Origin: Myxococcales bacterium | GTDB lineage: Bacteria > Myxococcota > Polyangia > Nannocystales > Nannocystaceae | Length of the DNA stretch: 64,000 nt | Assembly (NCBI GenBank): GCA_016793465.1 | Contig: JAEUJW010000075.1 | Coordinates: 186,001 to 250,000, forward strand | Direction of reading: 5' to 3' | Part shown: positions 18,451 through 27,032 of the stretch, piece after piece | How positions within the stretch are numbered: the first letter of the stretch is position 1 | Layout of the letters: every line of letters starts with the position of its first letter | Program-made: the position numbers and the translations under genes | Notes under the pieces: model-generated | What the model saw: the letters and a program-made list of their open reading frames with translations, nothing else | What the model was told of the DNA's origin: nothing | The model's database searches: none

Positions 18451-20058
18451 ATGAAACCGCACCTGCTCCTTGGGTTGACCCTCACCACCGCCGCCGCCTG
18501 CGGGGACGACGGCAACGTCACCACCGGCCTGACCACGGAAACCACCGGCACCACCGCCGAGGACACCTCCGGCTCGCCGACGACGAACGACCCGGACACC
18601 ACCACGCCGACCACCGACGGTCCGACCTCGACCACCGCGCCGACCTCCGACACGAGCACGGACACCACCGCCGTCGACCCGAGCACGACGACCACCACCG
18701 AGACCACCCAGGGCCCGACCTCCGCGCCCGACACCGACACCGACACGACCGCCGGCGACACCGGCACCTCGACCGGCACCAGCGGCGACACCACCGGCAC
18801 CTCGACCGGCGACGAGACGACCGGCACCTCGACCGGCGGCGAGTCGACCGGCACCACCGACACCGGCACCGACGACACCAGCACCGGCGACGCCCTCGAC
18901 GACGAGATCTACGACGTCCAGAACGGCACGATCGCCGAGGGCGTCGACGTCGACGTGCAGGGCGTCATCGTCACCGCGATCGCCACCACCAAGAGCGGGT
19001 TCTTCGCCCAGGAGATGGACGGCGGCGAGTTCAGCGGCGTGTGGGTGTTCGTCGGCGCCATGGGCCCCGACATCAGCGGGCTCGCGGTCGGCGACGAGGT
19101 CGACGTCACCGGCGTCACCCAGGAGTTCAACGGCCTGACCGAGCTCAACGCCAGCGCCGGCACGGTCATGGAGACCGGCGTCAGCGGCGTCGTCATCGAC
19201 CCCGAGCTGCTGCCGATCGCCACCTTCACCGACCCCGTGCTCGCCGAGCCGTGGGAGGGCGTGCACGTGGCCGTGGCCGGCGCGCCGCTGACGGTCTCGC
19301 AGGTGCTCCCGGGCGACGAGTTCCAGCTCAGCGACGGCGACACCGCCGTCGTCGACAACCTGGCCTACAGCGTGCCGATGGCCCCCGTCGACTTCCCGTC
19401 GTTCGGCGTCGACGCCTCGTTCACCCAGGTCGCCGGCCCGCTCAACTACTCGGCCAACACCTTTAAAATCGTCCCGCGCGGCAAGGCCGACCTCCAGGGC
19501 TACATGCCGCCCCTCAACCCCAAGCTCGGCGTCGAGGACCTGGTCGCGGGCGACCTGGTGGTCACCGAGGTCATGTACAACCCGACCTGCGCCGGCGACA
19601 ACTGCGAGTGGATCGAGATCTTCAACAACACCGCGCAGCAGGTCGACCTCAACGGGCTCGTCATCCAGGACAGCCTGCAGCAGGCCAACCAGCAGGGCAA
19701 GGTCAACGTGTCCGTGCTCGTCGACCCCGGCGCCTACGCGGTGCTCGGCAAGACCACCATGGTCAACTGGCCCTACCCCAACCCGCCCGCCGCGTTCTAC
19801 GGCGCCAACCCTGCCCTCAACAACAGCGGCGGCGACCAGGTGTTCCTCAAGAACTCGACGATCACGATCGACAAGTCCGCCGCCTACACCACCGTCATGG
19901 GCGACCAGGGCCTGTCGTGGAAGCTCGCCCCCACCAAGGTCAACGCCGTCGACAACGACGTCGCCGCCAACTGGTGCTACTCGGCCGACGTGTTCTACAT
20001 GGCCGAGAAGGGCAGCCCCGGCGTCGCCAACGAGGCCGCCTGCACGCCGCTCCCGTGA
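18451..20058 (+). CDS. Lipoprotein with Thr-rich linker, OB-fold-like and lamin-tail domains
   Basis: The 535-residue product has a signal peptide ending in a lipobox (TTAAACG), a linker of about 130 residues built from Thr, Asp, Gly and Ser with recurring GTSTG units, an OB-like domain (VDVQGVIVTAIATTKSGFF, VGDEVDVTGVTQE) and a C-terminal lamin-tail domain (LVVTEVMYNPTCAGDNCEW, IEIFNNTAQQVDLNG). OB plus LTD combinations are found in secreted nucleases and surface proteins; no nuclease domain is present. TAGCGT (18437-18442) lies 8 nt before ATG. The linker-coding DNA (18512-18890) is highly repetitive. Confidence 0.75.
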   Translation: MKPHLLLGLTLTTAAACGDDGNVTTGLTTETTGTTAEDTSGSPTTNDPDTTTPTTDGPTSTTAPTSDTSTDTTAVDPSTTTTTETTQGPTSAPDTDTDTTAGDTGTSTGTSGDTTGTSTGDETTGTSTGGESTGTTDTGTDDTSTGDALDDEIYDVQNGTIAEGVDVDVQGVIVTAIATTKSGFFAQEMDGGEFSGVWVFVGAMGPDISGLAVGDEVDVTGVTQEFNGLTELNASAGTVMETGVSGVVIDPELLPIATFTDPVLAEPWEGVHVAVAGAPLTVSQVLPGDEFQLSDGDTAVVDNLAYSVPMAPVDFPSFGVDASFTQVAGPLNYSANTFKIVPRGKADLQGYMPPLNPKLGVEDLVAGDLVVTEVMYNPTCAGDNCEWIEIFNNTAQQVDLNGLVIQDSLQQANQQGKVNVSVLVDPGAYAVLGKTTMVNWPYPNPPAAFYGANPALNNSGGDQVFLKNSTITIDKSAAYTTVMGDQGLSWKLAPTKVNAVDNDVAANWCYSADVFYMAEKGSPGVANEAACTPLP

Positions 20059-20115
20059 GCCCGCCCGCGTGACACGCAGCCGCCGCGCCCGCGTGGGCCG
20101 GCGGCTTCGTCGCGC

Positions 20116-21279
20116 TCACACCCCGCCGAACTTGGTCGTGCAGCGCAAGAGCCCCGGGCAGCCCTCCGACACGCACTGGCGCACCGTCGGCCGGTTGTAA
20201 TCGTTGAGCCCGAACTCGCAGAACCGCCGGCACAGCTTCGTCATGCGCGTCGCGCCGGCCCCCTCCGGCGGCTGCACGCCGTCCTTCTCCGCCTTGCAGC
20301 GCAGCTCGAGCGCGCAGTAGTCGCGACACACCGGCGTGTCGGGGTTCTCGGCGGTCGTCGGGCTCGGGCTCGCGACCGGCTGGCTCGGCGCGGGCACCGG
20401 CGCGGGCGCAGGCGCCGGCGCCCGCGCCACGCAGCGCCCGCCGACCGGGTCGGTGTCCGGCGGGCAGAACACCTGGCTGACGACGCAGCGCTGCCCGTCC
20501 CAGTGCGAGCCCGCGGCGCACAGCGGCGCCCCGAGCGGCGACAGCTCGATGCGGAGCACCGCGCCGCAGCCGTCCGGCGGGCGCGTGTCGGCCCCGGTCG
20601 CGCCGTCGCAGCGGGCCGGGTCGCCGTCGGCCGACAGCAGCTCCTGCTCGGCCTTGCTGCTGCCGCCGACCCCGGCCGTGTGCTTGACGTCGACGCCGCC
20701 GCCGATCTCCGCCGACCCGCCCGACGAGAACAGGAACGCCCCGACCTGCGCCCCGGAGATCACATGCGTCGCGGCCCCGCAGTCGCCGGTCAGCGCCGCG
20801 CGATCGACCAGGCCCGGCGCCTCGAGCATGCCGACGAGCGCCAGCTTGACGTCGAGTCGCCCGCTGCGCGCGAGCTTCGCCTCGAGGTTGACCGCGCCGA
20901 GCGGCAGCTTGGCGTAGAGGTCGTCGACGTCACGTATCGTCACCTGTTCGTTCTTGCGGGTGAGCCCGAGGTACGCGTACGTGCCCGGCACCGTGCACTG
21001 GCGCAGCACCTCGATCTCGCAGCCCGACGCGCGCACGGCCACCAGCCCGCGCGCCAGCCGGGCCTCGAGCGAGGCGCGGTCGGCCGCCGGCCACTCGACC
21101 ACCAGCGGCCGCGACTGACTGGCCTGCACCGTGCACTTGGCCTGGCCCGCGGGCGCGTACACCGGCGGCTCGATCAGCTCGGCCGCCGCGTTCCGCTGCT
21201 TGCACCCCGCGGCCGCGCCCGCCGTCACCGTCGCCGACACCAGCGCGAGCACCCCCACGATCCGGCGCGTCCTCGTCAT
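20116..21279 (-). CDS. Hypothetical lipoprotein with Cys-rich C-terminal domain
   Basis: The 387-residue product has a signal peptide with lipobox (AGAAAGC). The N-terminal half contains VVEWPAADRASLEARLARG and LRQCTVPGTYAYLGLTRKNE, ending in a glycine-rich stretch (FLFSSGGSAEIGGGVDVKH). A Pro/Ala linker (APAPAPAPVPAPSQP) leads to a domain with eight Cys, CRDYCALELRCKAEKDG to CPGLLRC. The architecture resembles surface lipoproteins seen repeatedly in myxobacterial genomes, but no characterised family is recognised. A TAGGAT (21289-21294) ends 9 nt before ATG 21279. Confidence 0.65.
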   Translation of the reverse strand: MTRTRRIVGVLALVSATVTAGAAAGCKQRNAAAELIEPPVYAPAGQAKCTVQASQSRPLVVEWPAADRASLEARLARGLVAVRASGCEIEVLRQCTVPGTYAYLGLTRKNEQVTIRDVDDLYAKLPLGAVNLEAKLARSGRLDVKLALVGMLEAPGLVDRAALTGDCGAATHVISGAQVGAFLFSSGGSAEIGGGVDVKHTAGVGGSSKAEQELLSADGDPARCDGATGADTRPPDGCGAVLRIELSPLGAPLCAAGSHWDGQRCVVSQVFCPPDTDPVGGRCVARAPAPAPAPVPAPSQPVASPSPTTAENPDTPVCRDYCALELRCKAEKDGVQPPEGAGATRMTKLCRRFCEFGLNDYNRPTVRQCVSEGCPGLLRCTTKFGGV

Positions 21280-21361
21280 GCGCGGGCCATCCTATCAGCG
21301 GCGCCGGACCTGCGCATCCGCCGGCTTGCCCGCGCGCGCGTCTCCGTGGCAGCCTCGCCGG

Positions 21362-23188
21362 ATGGACCCCGCGGACCTCCTCGCCGCGCTGAGCGACCCC
21401 GCGGTCCTCGGCCACCCCGCGGGCACCCCCGTCGACGTGGTCCAGACCCACATCTCGATCGTCGCGCTCGTCGGCGACGACGTGTTCAAGTTCAAGAAGC
21501 CCGTCGACCTCGAGTTCCTCGACTACACCACGCTCGAGCGCCGCGTCCACTTCTGCCAGCAAGAGGTCCACCTCAACCGCCGCCTCGCGCCCGACGTCTA
21601 CCTCGACGTCGCCGAGCTCCGCCGCGACGCGCGCGGCAACCTCCGCCTCGGCGGCCACGGCGAGCTCGTCGACGTCGCCGTGCACATGCGCCGCCTGCCC
21701 GACGCCGCCGCGCTCGACCGCCGCCTCGCGTCCGGCGACGTCGACCCCGCCGTGTTCACGCGCATCGGCGCCCGCCTCGCCGAGTTCCACCGCGGCGCCC
21801 ACCGCGGCCCCGAGGTGTCCGGCTACGCGACCTACGCGATCGTCGCCGCCAACGCCCGCCAGAACTTCGCCCAGCTGGCCGCCGTGCACGGCAACCTCGA
21901 GCTCGACGCCCCGCGCGCGCCGATCCCGAGGCGCAGCTCGACCCGCCGCGCCGCCGCCCCGCGCCCGGGCGCCGCCCGCCCGCAGCCGACCCCGACGCCG
22001 CCCGCCGCCGGCGCCCCGCCGCTCGTCGCGACCTCGCACCACCCGCCGTACACCCACCACGCGGCGCCGCACCTCACCGCCTCGCCGAGCCCGCGCGCCC
22101 CGCACCCGCCGCCGCCCGCGGACCGCGACCGCCCGGCCCGCACGCGCCTGCTGGCCCGCCTCGAGCACCACACCGAGTCGGCGCTCGCCCGCCTGCACGC
22201 GCTGATCGACGCCCGCGCCGCGCGCGTCGCCTGCGACACCCACGGCGACCTGCGCCTCGAGCACATCTACCTGTTCCCCGAGCGCCCCGCGCCGGGCGAC
22301 CTGGTGATCCTCGACTGCATCGAGTTCAGCCCGCAGTTTCGCAGCGCCGACCCGATCGCCGACCTCGCCTTCCTCGTCATGGACCTCGACCGCGTCGGCC
22401 GCCGCGACCTCGCCGAGGCCGCGCTCGCCGGCTACTTCGCCGGCCGCGCCCCGGCGGAGGAGGCCGAGGCGCGCGCCCTGCTGCCGTTCTACACCGCCTA
22501 CCGCGCGACCGTGCGGGCCAAGGTCGAGGCCATGAAGGCGGCCGAGCCCGAGGTCCCCGCCGAGGCCGCCGCCCGGGCCCGCACGGCCGAGCTGCGCCTG
22601 CTGCTGCTCGCGCTGCGGGAGATCGTGCCGCCGGCGCTGCGCCCGTGCCTCGCGCTCGTCGCCGGCCTGCCCGGCGCCGGCAAGTCGACGCTCGCCCGCA
22701 GCCTCGCCGCCGACGGCTTCCACTGGGTCCGCTCCGACGCCGTGCGCAAGCAGCTCGCCGGCCTGTCCCCCGAGACATCCGCCAGCAACGCCGTCGACTC
22801 CGGCATCTACACCCCGCAGTGGACCGCCCGCACCTACGCCCGCTGCCGCGACCTCGCCCGCGAGGCCCTCGCCGCCGGCGACCGCGTGGTCGTCGACGCC
22901 AACTTCAAGACCGCCGAGCAGCGGGCCCTGTTCGCCGAGCTCGCCCGCGACCTCGGCGTGCCCTTCCACCTGTTCGTGTGCGCGACCGACCCCGCGACCG
23001 CGCGCGACCGCCTGGCCAAACGGACAGGTGACGCGTCCGACGCCGACGTCGCCGTCTACGAGGCCGCCCGCGCCGCCTGGGAGCCGCCGAGCCCGGCCGA
23101 CGGCGCCGTCACCGTCGACACCGGCAAGACCCCCGAGTCGGCCGCCGCCGCCGTGCTCGCCGTGCTCCGCCACGGCGGCCTCGCCTGA
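21362..23188 (+). CDS. Aminoglycoside-phosphotransferase-like / P-loop kinase fusion protein
   Basis: This 608-residue protein matches the bifunctional APH-AAA_33 family. The N-terminal kinase-like part shows DVFKFKKPVDLEFLDY, catalytic-loop CDTHGDLRLEHIYL and DCIEFSPQFRSADPIADLAFL. The C-terminal part has Walker A ALVAGLPGAGKSTLARSL, RSDAVRKQLAG and a lid region, typical of small-molecule kinases. Between residues of about 180 and 258 lies a Pro/Ala/Arg-rich insert not expected in the family, falling between the sugar-kinase lobes. The substrate is unknown. The start ATG 21362 fits the conserved N-terminus; no ribosome site is obvious. Confidence 0.85.
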   Translation: MDPADLLAALSDPAVLGHPAGTPVDVVQTHISIVALVGDDVFKFKKPVDLEFLDYTTLERRVHFCQQEVHLNRRLAPDVYLDVAELRRDARGNLRLGGHGELVDVAVHMRRLPDAAALDRRLASGDVDPAVFTRIGARLAEFHRGAHRGPEVSGYATYAIVAANARQNFAQLAAVHGNLELDAPRAPIPRRSSTRRAAAPRPGAARPQPTPTPPAAGAPPLVATSHHPPYTHHAAPHLTASPSPRAPHPPPPADRDRPARTRLLARLEHHTESALARLHALIDARAARVACDTHGDLRLEHIYLFPERPAPGDLVILDCIEFSPQFRSADPIADLAFLVMDLDRVGRRDLAEAALAGYFAGRAPAEEAEARALLPFYTAYRATVRAKVEAMKAAEPEVPAEAAARARTAELRLLLLALREIVPPALRPCLALVAGLPGAGKSTLARSLAADGFHWVRSDAVRKQLAGLSPETSASNAVDSGIYTPQWTARTYARCRDLAREALAAGDRVVVDANFKTAEQRALFAELARDLGVPFHLFVCATDPATARDRLAKRTGDASDADVAVYEAARAAWEPPSPADGAVTVDTGKTPESAAAAVLAVLRHGGLA

Positions 23189-23408
23189 GGATCGCCGACG
23201 CCGCGCCGCTCCAGCGCTCGCGTCGCGTGGCGCGTCCCGTCGCAACGCGCCATGCGACGCGGGCAGGCCGCGGACGACGAGCGATGCACGGCCGCGCCAC
23301 GAGCCGCCGGCGCGGCCACCGAGAAACTCGGCCCAGAAACGCCGGTCGCGCGGTTCGCGGCCCGGGCCGAGCTTCATCCGCCACGGATGGACGGAGGCCA
23401 TGGAGGAC
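23189..23408. other. Convergent intergenic region, no gene seen
   Basis: This 220-base gap lies between the stops of two converging genes. It contains several GC-rich inverted repeats (for example around 23219-23262) that may act as transcript ends. No open frame with plausible composition is seen. Confidence 0.4.
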
Positions 23409-24164
23409 TCACTCGCGGCAGGCCGTCGCGGTCGTGCTCGCGTGCGGCGACTCGGGGTACGCCGCCAGCAACGCCGCCACCGCCGCCCGCGCCGCCGCGA
23501 CCTCGCCCCGCTCGCACAGCGCCTGGGCCCGCAGCACCATGCGCTCCTCCGCCAGGTGCCCCCTCAAAAATTGCCGCTCGTGGTCGGCGACCAGCCGCAG
23601 CGTCGTCGCCGGGTCGCCCTTCGTCAGCGCCGCCCGGGCCGCCCGCAGCAGCGCGAGCTCGGCCTCGAGCGACGAGCCCGCGTCCTGCTGCGCCGCCGGC
23701 TCGCTCGCCGCCGGCTCGCTCGCCGCCGGCCGCTGCACCCGCCGCTCCGGCGCCGGCCTCGGCGTCGGCGCCTCGCGCGGCGCCGGCGGCTGCGCGGTGC
23801 GCTCGCCGTCGCGGCGCTCGGTCGGCACCGGCGGCGGCGACGGCCGCACCTCGTGCACCGCCTGGTTGTCGCTCGCGCCGCGCTGCGGGCCGAGCCTCCG
23901 CGACAGCCCCGCGACCACCAGCACCACCGCCGCCGCCAGCATCACCACGACCGCCACGCTCGCGCCGCGGCGCCGGGGCTCGCTCCGCGGCGCCTCCTCG
24001 TCGTCCGCGGTCGCCTGGGTCACCAGCGTCGGCGGCCCCTCCTCCTCGTCGATGTCCGCGAGCAGGCGCTGCCACGTCCGCCCCCGGACGTCCTCCGGCA
24101 CGCGCCCGGCGCGGTAGGCCGCGAGCACGGCGCGGCAATCTTGCTCATTCCGATCGGGATCCAT
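23409..24164 (-). CDS. Anti-sigma-like single-pass membrane protein with TPR-like C-terminus (module 1)
   Basis: The 251-residue product has a short N-terminal cytoplasmic helix pair (NEQDCRAVLAAYRAGRVP), one membrane segment (VAVVVMLAAAVVLVVAGL, about residues 69-88), a Pro/Ala/Arg linker and a C-terminal helical domain (LALLRAARAALTKGD, QALCERGEVAAARAAVAAL). The gene overlaps the end of the ECF sigma gene by 20 bases, the usual position of a cognate anti-sigma factor. The C-terminal domain aligns with the C-terminus of the fused sigma protein at 51189-52250. Inhibition of the sigma factor is inferred from position; no classical zinc anti-sigma motif is seen. Confidence 0.75.
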   Translation of the reverse strand: MDPDRNEQDCRAVLAAYRAGRVPEDVRGRTWQRLLADIDEEEGPPTLVTQATADDEEAPRSEPRRRGASVAVVVMLAAAVVLVVAGLSRRLGPQRGASDNQAVHEVRPSPPPVPTERRDGERTAQPPAPREAPTPRPAPERRVQRPAASEPAASEPAAQQDAGSSLEAELALLRAARAALTKGDPATTLRLVADHERQFLRGHLAEERMVLRAQALCERGEVAAARAAVAALLAAYPESPHASTTATACRE

Positions 24165-24711
24165 GGCGGCCTCCGGTGCCGACCTGGGCGTCGGCGATGA
24201 AGCGAGCGAACTGCCTGCGGGCGCTGTACAGGCGTGAATAGAGCGTGTTGAGGTTGACCCCGAGCTGCTCGGCGATCGCCGGCATGCGCAGCCCCTCGAT
24301 CTCCGCGAGGATGAACACGTCGCGCTGGTCGTCGCCGAGGCCCGCGAGGAACCGCTCGACCAGCGCCCGCGCCTCGCCCTCGGCCACCACCTCGTCCGGC
24401 TCCGGCTCGGCCGACGGCGGCGGCGCCACCGTCAACCGCCGCAGGTGCCGCGCCACGCTGCGCCGGTGGTGCAGCACCACGTTGCGGGTGATCCCGAACA
24501 ACCACGTCGGCAGGCTCGCCCGCCCGTCGAACGTCGCCAGCCGGCGATGCACGACCAGGAACACCTCGTGGAACGCGTCCTCCCGGCTCGCCTCGGCTAC
24601 CCCGAGGCTGCACAGCAGCCGCCACACATAGTCCGCGTGCTCGCGGTACACCCGCTCGAGCGGCGGCACCACGAAGCCGGGGGTCGCGGTCGGCTGGGCG
24701 TGCTCGGTCAT
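24145..24711 (-). CDS. ECF RNA polymerase sigma factor (module 1)
   Basis: The 188-residue protein contains sigma region 2 (HADYVWRLLCSLGVAEASREDAFHEVF, then LPTWLFGITRNVVLHHRRS) and region 4 (LGDDQRDVFILAEIEGLRMP, IAEQLGVNLNTLYSRLYSAR). Length and spacing are normal for ECF factors. The start is ATG 24711. A GGAACC-type motif (24725-24737) upstream also precedes the lipoprotein gene at the head of the module, suggesting autoregulation. The stop overlaps the anti-sigma-like gene. Upstream are the beta-barrel-like protein and lipoprotein genes on the same strand. Confidence 0.9.
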   Translation of the reverse strand: MTEHAQPTATPGFVVPPLERVYREHADYVWRLLCSLGVAEASREDAFHEVFLVVHRRLATFDGRASLPTWLFGITRNVVLHHRRSVARHLRRLTVAPPPSAEPEPDEVVAEGEARALVERFLAGLGDDQRDVFILAEIEGLRMPAIAEQLGVNLNTLYSRLYSARRQFARFIADAQVGTGGRHGSRSE

Positions 24712-24724
24712 CTCGCGCGTGGTT

Positions 24725-24737
24725 GTTTCCCGGTTCC
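24725..24737 (-). promoter_or_regulatory. GGAACC-type ECF promoter motif before the sigma gene
   Basis: On the minus strand GGAACCGGGAAAC lies 13 bases before ATG 24711. Nearly the same string, GGAACCGGCGAAAC, precedes the lipoprotein gene at 26845-26858. GGAAC is the usual ECF -35 core. A matching -10 for the sigma gene would fall at the start codon, so the exact role is uncertain. Confidence 0.4.
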
Positions 24738-24788
24738 CGGCAAAATTTTGAGCCCCGTCCGCCGCAAACCGCCCCCGAACCGCGTCCG

Positions 24789-25781
24789 CTAGAACCGCGC
24801 CTCGACCCCCAGCCCCGCCCGCAGCGAGAAGCGCAGGAGCGTGTACAGCCGGTCGTCCGGCTCGCCCCGGCTGCGAAACCTCCCGCCGACCAGCGGGACG
24901 CCGGCGTCGACCCCCAGCCACAGCGCGAACCACCGCCGCGGCGCCCACGCCAGCGCCGGCCCGACCAGCGCCGCCGCCCACGGGATCCGGTCCGTCTGCC
25001 GCATCTCGTAGCCCAGCCCCTGCCCGACCACCTGCCCCGCCTCGAGCCCCGCGCACAGCGGCACCTCGAAGATCGCCGCGCGGACCACCCCGCACCCCCG
25101 CGCCCCGACGGCCCACATGCGCAAGCGAGCCCACGCCAGCCGCGCCCCGTCCTCCTCGACGTGGACGTCGCTCGGCGCGCGATACATCCCGAACACCTCG
25201 ACCCGCCACGCCTCGCCGAGCACCCCGCCGGCGAGGCTCACGGTCGGCCCGATCTTCGGCATCCCGAACGCCTCGAACCCCCCGCTCGGCCGCACGAACC
25301 CTCGCACCCGCCGCGGCCGCGCCGGCTCGGACGCGGGCGCCCGCGGGATCGTCGGCTCCGGCTCCGGCGCGGCGATCTCCGGCGGCCCCGGATCGGCCGG
25401 CGCGGGCACCTCGTGCGGCTCCGGCACGATCGGATCCTCCGCCAGCGCCGGCTCGGCCGCCGGCCGCGTCAGCACCCCCGGGTCGACGACCACCGCCGTC
25501 ACGAACGCCGCCGCCTGCGAGACCTCCGCGCACGAGCTGCCCGACAGCGCCCGCCGGCTGCTCGCGTCCTCGGTCTTCAGGACGAGCTCCGCCGTCCAGC
25601 GCTTCGCCGCCGCCTCGCGCACCTCGACCGTCACCCTGACCGCCCGCGGCTCCCGCGAGTCCGCCAGGTACGCCTCGAGCTCACTATTAAAGCCCGCGAG
25701 CGGACAGCTCGCCTCGCCCTGCCACGTCACCTCGACCGGCAGCGCCGGCGCGACGAGGACGACCAGGGCGAGCGCTCGCAC
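24789..25781 (-). CDS. Exported Pro-rich-linker surface protein, beta-barrel-like (module 1)
   Basis: From GTG 25781 (330 residues) the product has a signal peptide (MRALALVVLVAPALP), an N-terminal domain with EASCPLAGFNSELEAYL and SSCAEVSQAAAFVTAVVVDP, a Pro/Glu-rich linker (about residues 100-150) and a C-terminal region of alternating Gly/aromatic strands (GGVLGEAWRVEVFGMYRAP, FEVPLCAGLEAG) ending in ...GVEARF, as in outer-membrane beta-barrels. TACATT (25789-25794) sits 7 nt before GTG; a TTG at 25790 is the alternative start but overlaps that element. It is homologous to the frameshifted gene at 50098-51151 along its whole length. Upstream is the module lipoprotein, 25 bases away. Confidence 0.75.
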   Translation of the reverse strand: MRALALVVLVAPALPVEVTWQGEASCPLAGFNSELEAYLADSREPRAVRVTVEVREAAAKRWTAELVLKTEDASSRRALSGSSCAEVSQAAAFVTAVVVDPGVLTRPAAEPALAEDPIVPEPHEVPAPADPGPPEIAAPEPEPTIPRAPASEPARPRRVRGFVRPSGGFEAFGMPKIGPTVSLAGGVLGEAWRVEVFGMYRAPSDVHVEEDGARLAWARLRMWAVGARGCGVVRAAIFEVPLCAGLEAGQVVGQGLGYEMRQTDRIPWAAALVGPALAWAPRRWFALWLGVDAGVPLVGGRFRSRGEPDDRLYTLLRFSLRAGLGVEARF

Positions 25782-25788
25782 GCGCCGC

Positions 25789-25794
25789 AATGTA
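25789..25794 (-). promoter_or_regulatory. -10 element TACATT, 7 nt before GTG 25781
   Basis: The hexamer fits the recurring leaderless geometry and supports GTG 25781 over TTG 25790 as the start codon. Confidence 0.4.
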
Positions 25795-25806
25795 TCCCAG
25801 CCCGCG

Positions 25807-26823
25807 TCACTCGACCTGCTGGAACGCCACCGCGAACGCGTACAGGTCGACGTCGACGCTCGGCGGGCCGGGGATGCAGTTGTTGCCTCGCACCATGGTC
25901 CGCACCTCGACCCGGTACATCCCGCCCTTGACCGGCGCGTCGAGGGCCGCGCCGGCCTTCAGCGGGACCGGCGGGTCGAGCCCGACCCGCACCGCCAGGT
26001 AGATCGGCGCCGTGAACTCGCACGCGAACCCGTCGTCGCGCAGCGGCGGCCAGTCGGTGCCCGTCGGCGCCAGCGCGCACGGCCCCTCGACCGCGTCGAG
26101 CCTCAGCGGCGCGTACACCTCCGGGTCCATGCCCTCGGCCACGAAGGTCGCGCCGACCATGGTCGCGTAGACCAGCGCCCCCTCGCGGCGGAACACCACC
26201 CACTGCCGCTGCTCGTCCGGGCTCTTGGTCTGCATGACGAGGTCGACCTCGAAGCTCTCGCCGACCAGCTCGCCCCAGTCCGCCAGCGGCCCGTCGAGGA
26301 TCTCCACGTGCACCGCCCCGTCCTCGCACGCCAGGTCCAGCCCGGTGAACGCCGGCACGTCCTTGCCCGGCCCCACCTTCTGCAGCACGCACGCCCCGTG
26401 CACCTCGATGTCCCCCAGCGCCGCGTACGTGGTCGGGAACGGGTGCAGCGGGTCCATCGGCCCGCAGTCCCCCGCGCTCATGGTCGTAGCCCCGGTCTCC
26501 TCGCTCGCCGCCGTGTCGGTCGTCTCCCCGCTCGTCGGCGCCATCATCACCGTCGTGCCGACCTCGCCGGTGTCGCTCGTGCCCGGGACCGCCGTCGTCG
26601 TCGCGCCCGCCGTCGTCGTGTCCGCCGCGCCCGTCGACCCGCCGTCCTCGCCGCCCGTCGACGTCGCGCCCGCCGTCGCCGTCGCCCCGCCCTCGTCCGG
26701 CAGCGTCGTCGCGGCCCCGGTCTGCGCGCTCGTGTACGGCCCGAGGTCACCCTCCGGCGGCGGGCACCCGGCGAGCGTCGCCGCGAGCGCCAGGACCTTC
26801 GAACACGAACCACGAAGCGACAT
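25807..26823 (-). CDS. Module 1 lipoprotein with Thr/Ala-rich linker
   Basis: ATG 26823 gives 338 residues with a signal peptide and lipobox (ALAATLAGC), a long Thr/Ala/Gly linker (about residues 30-120) and a globular domain with GDIEVHGACVLQKVGPGKD, RQWVVFRREGALVYATMVG and MYRVEVRTMVRGNNCIPG. The domain aligns with that of the lipoprotein at 52285-53181 (there FLHSEGVLLYAAAIG). It heads a four-gene minus-strand module with the surface protein, sigma and anti-sigma-like genes. GGAACC, 16 bases, TACAGG, 7 bases, ATG is a good ECF-type leaderless promoter. The function of the domain is unknown. Confidence 0.75.
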   Translation of the reverse strand: MSLRGSCSKVLALAATLAGCPPPEGDLGPYTSAQTGAATTLPDEGGATATAGATSTGGEDGGSTGAADTTTAGATTTAVPGTSDTGEVGTTVMMAPTSGETTDTAASEETGATTMSAGDCGPMDPLHPFPTTYAALGDIEVHGACVLQKVGPGKDVPAFTGLDLACEDGAVHVEILDGPLADWGELVGESFEVDLVMQTKSPDEQRQWVVFRREGALVYATMVGATFVAEGMDPEVYAPLRLDAVEGPCALAPTGTDWPPLRDDGFACEFTAPIYLAVRVGLDPPVPLKAGAALDAPVKGGMYRVEVRTMVRGNNCIPGPPSVDVDLYAFAVAFQQVE

Positions 26824-26844
26824 CGACAAGCCTGTATGTTCCCG

Positions 26845-26858
26845 GTTTCGCCGGTTCC
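26845..26858 (-). promoter_or_regulatory. GGAACC-type ECF promoter motif before the module 1 lipoprotein gene
   Basis: GGAACCGGCGAAAC on the minus strand. GGAACC is followed after 16 bases by TACAGG, which ends 7 nt before ATG 26823. The shared string with 24725-24737 suggests control by the module's own sigma factor. Confidence 0.45.
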
Positions 26859-27005
26859 TGTGAGCCCACGTCGACAAATAACACGCCGTCCACCCAGCTG
26901 AATCCGCCTCCGCAAGGCCCCCGCATTCGCAGAGAACGTCCGGACAAAAACCCGTGAGTCCTGCCTCGTCACCTCACCTGGCGCCGCGGGCGCTGGCCAG
27001 GTTAT

Positions 27006-27023
27006 TAAGTGAGCGCTCAGTTA
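27006..27023 (+). promoter_or_regulatory. TetR-type operator palindrome
   Basis: The 18-mer TAAGTGAGCGCTCAGTTA is an inverted repeat with a perfect 10-bp core (TGAGCGCTCA) and a single mismatched pair. It ends 9 bases before the ATG of the TetR gene. Core and position match autoregulatory TetR-family operators. It probably controls the regulator and the downstream export operon. Confidence 0.65.
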
Positions 27024-27032
27024 CAAACCAGT

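Noticed and set aside
20503..23401. Long Arg/Pro-rich plus-strand and Ala/Gly/Val-rich minus-strand frames over the lipoprotein and phosphotransferase genes
   Set aside because: Composition and lack of motifs mark them as frame shadows; the accepted genes contain clear domain motifs.
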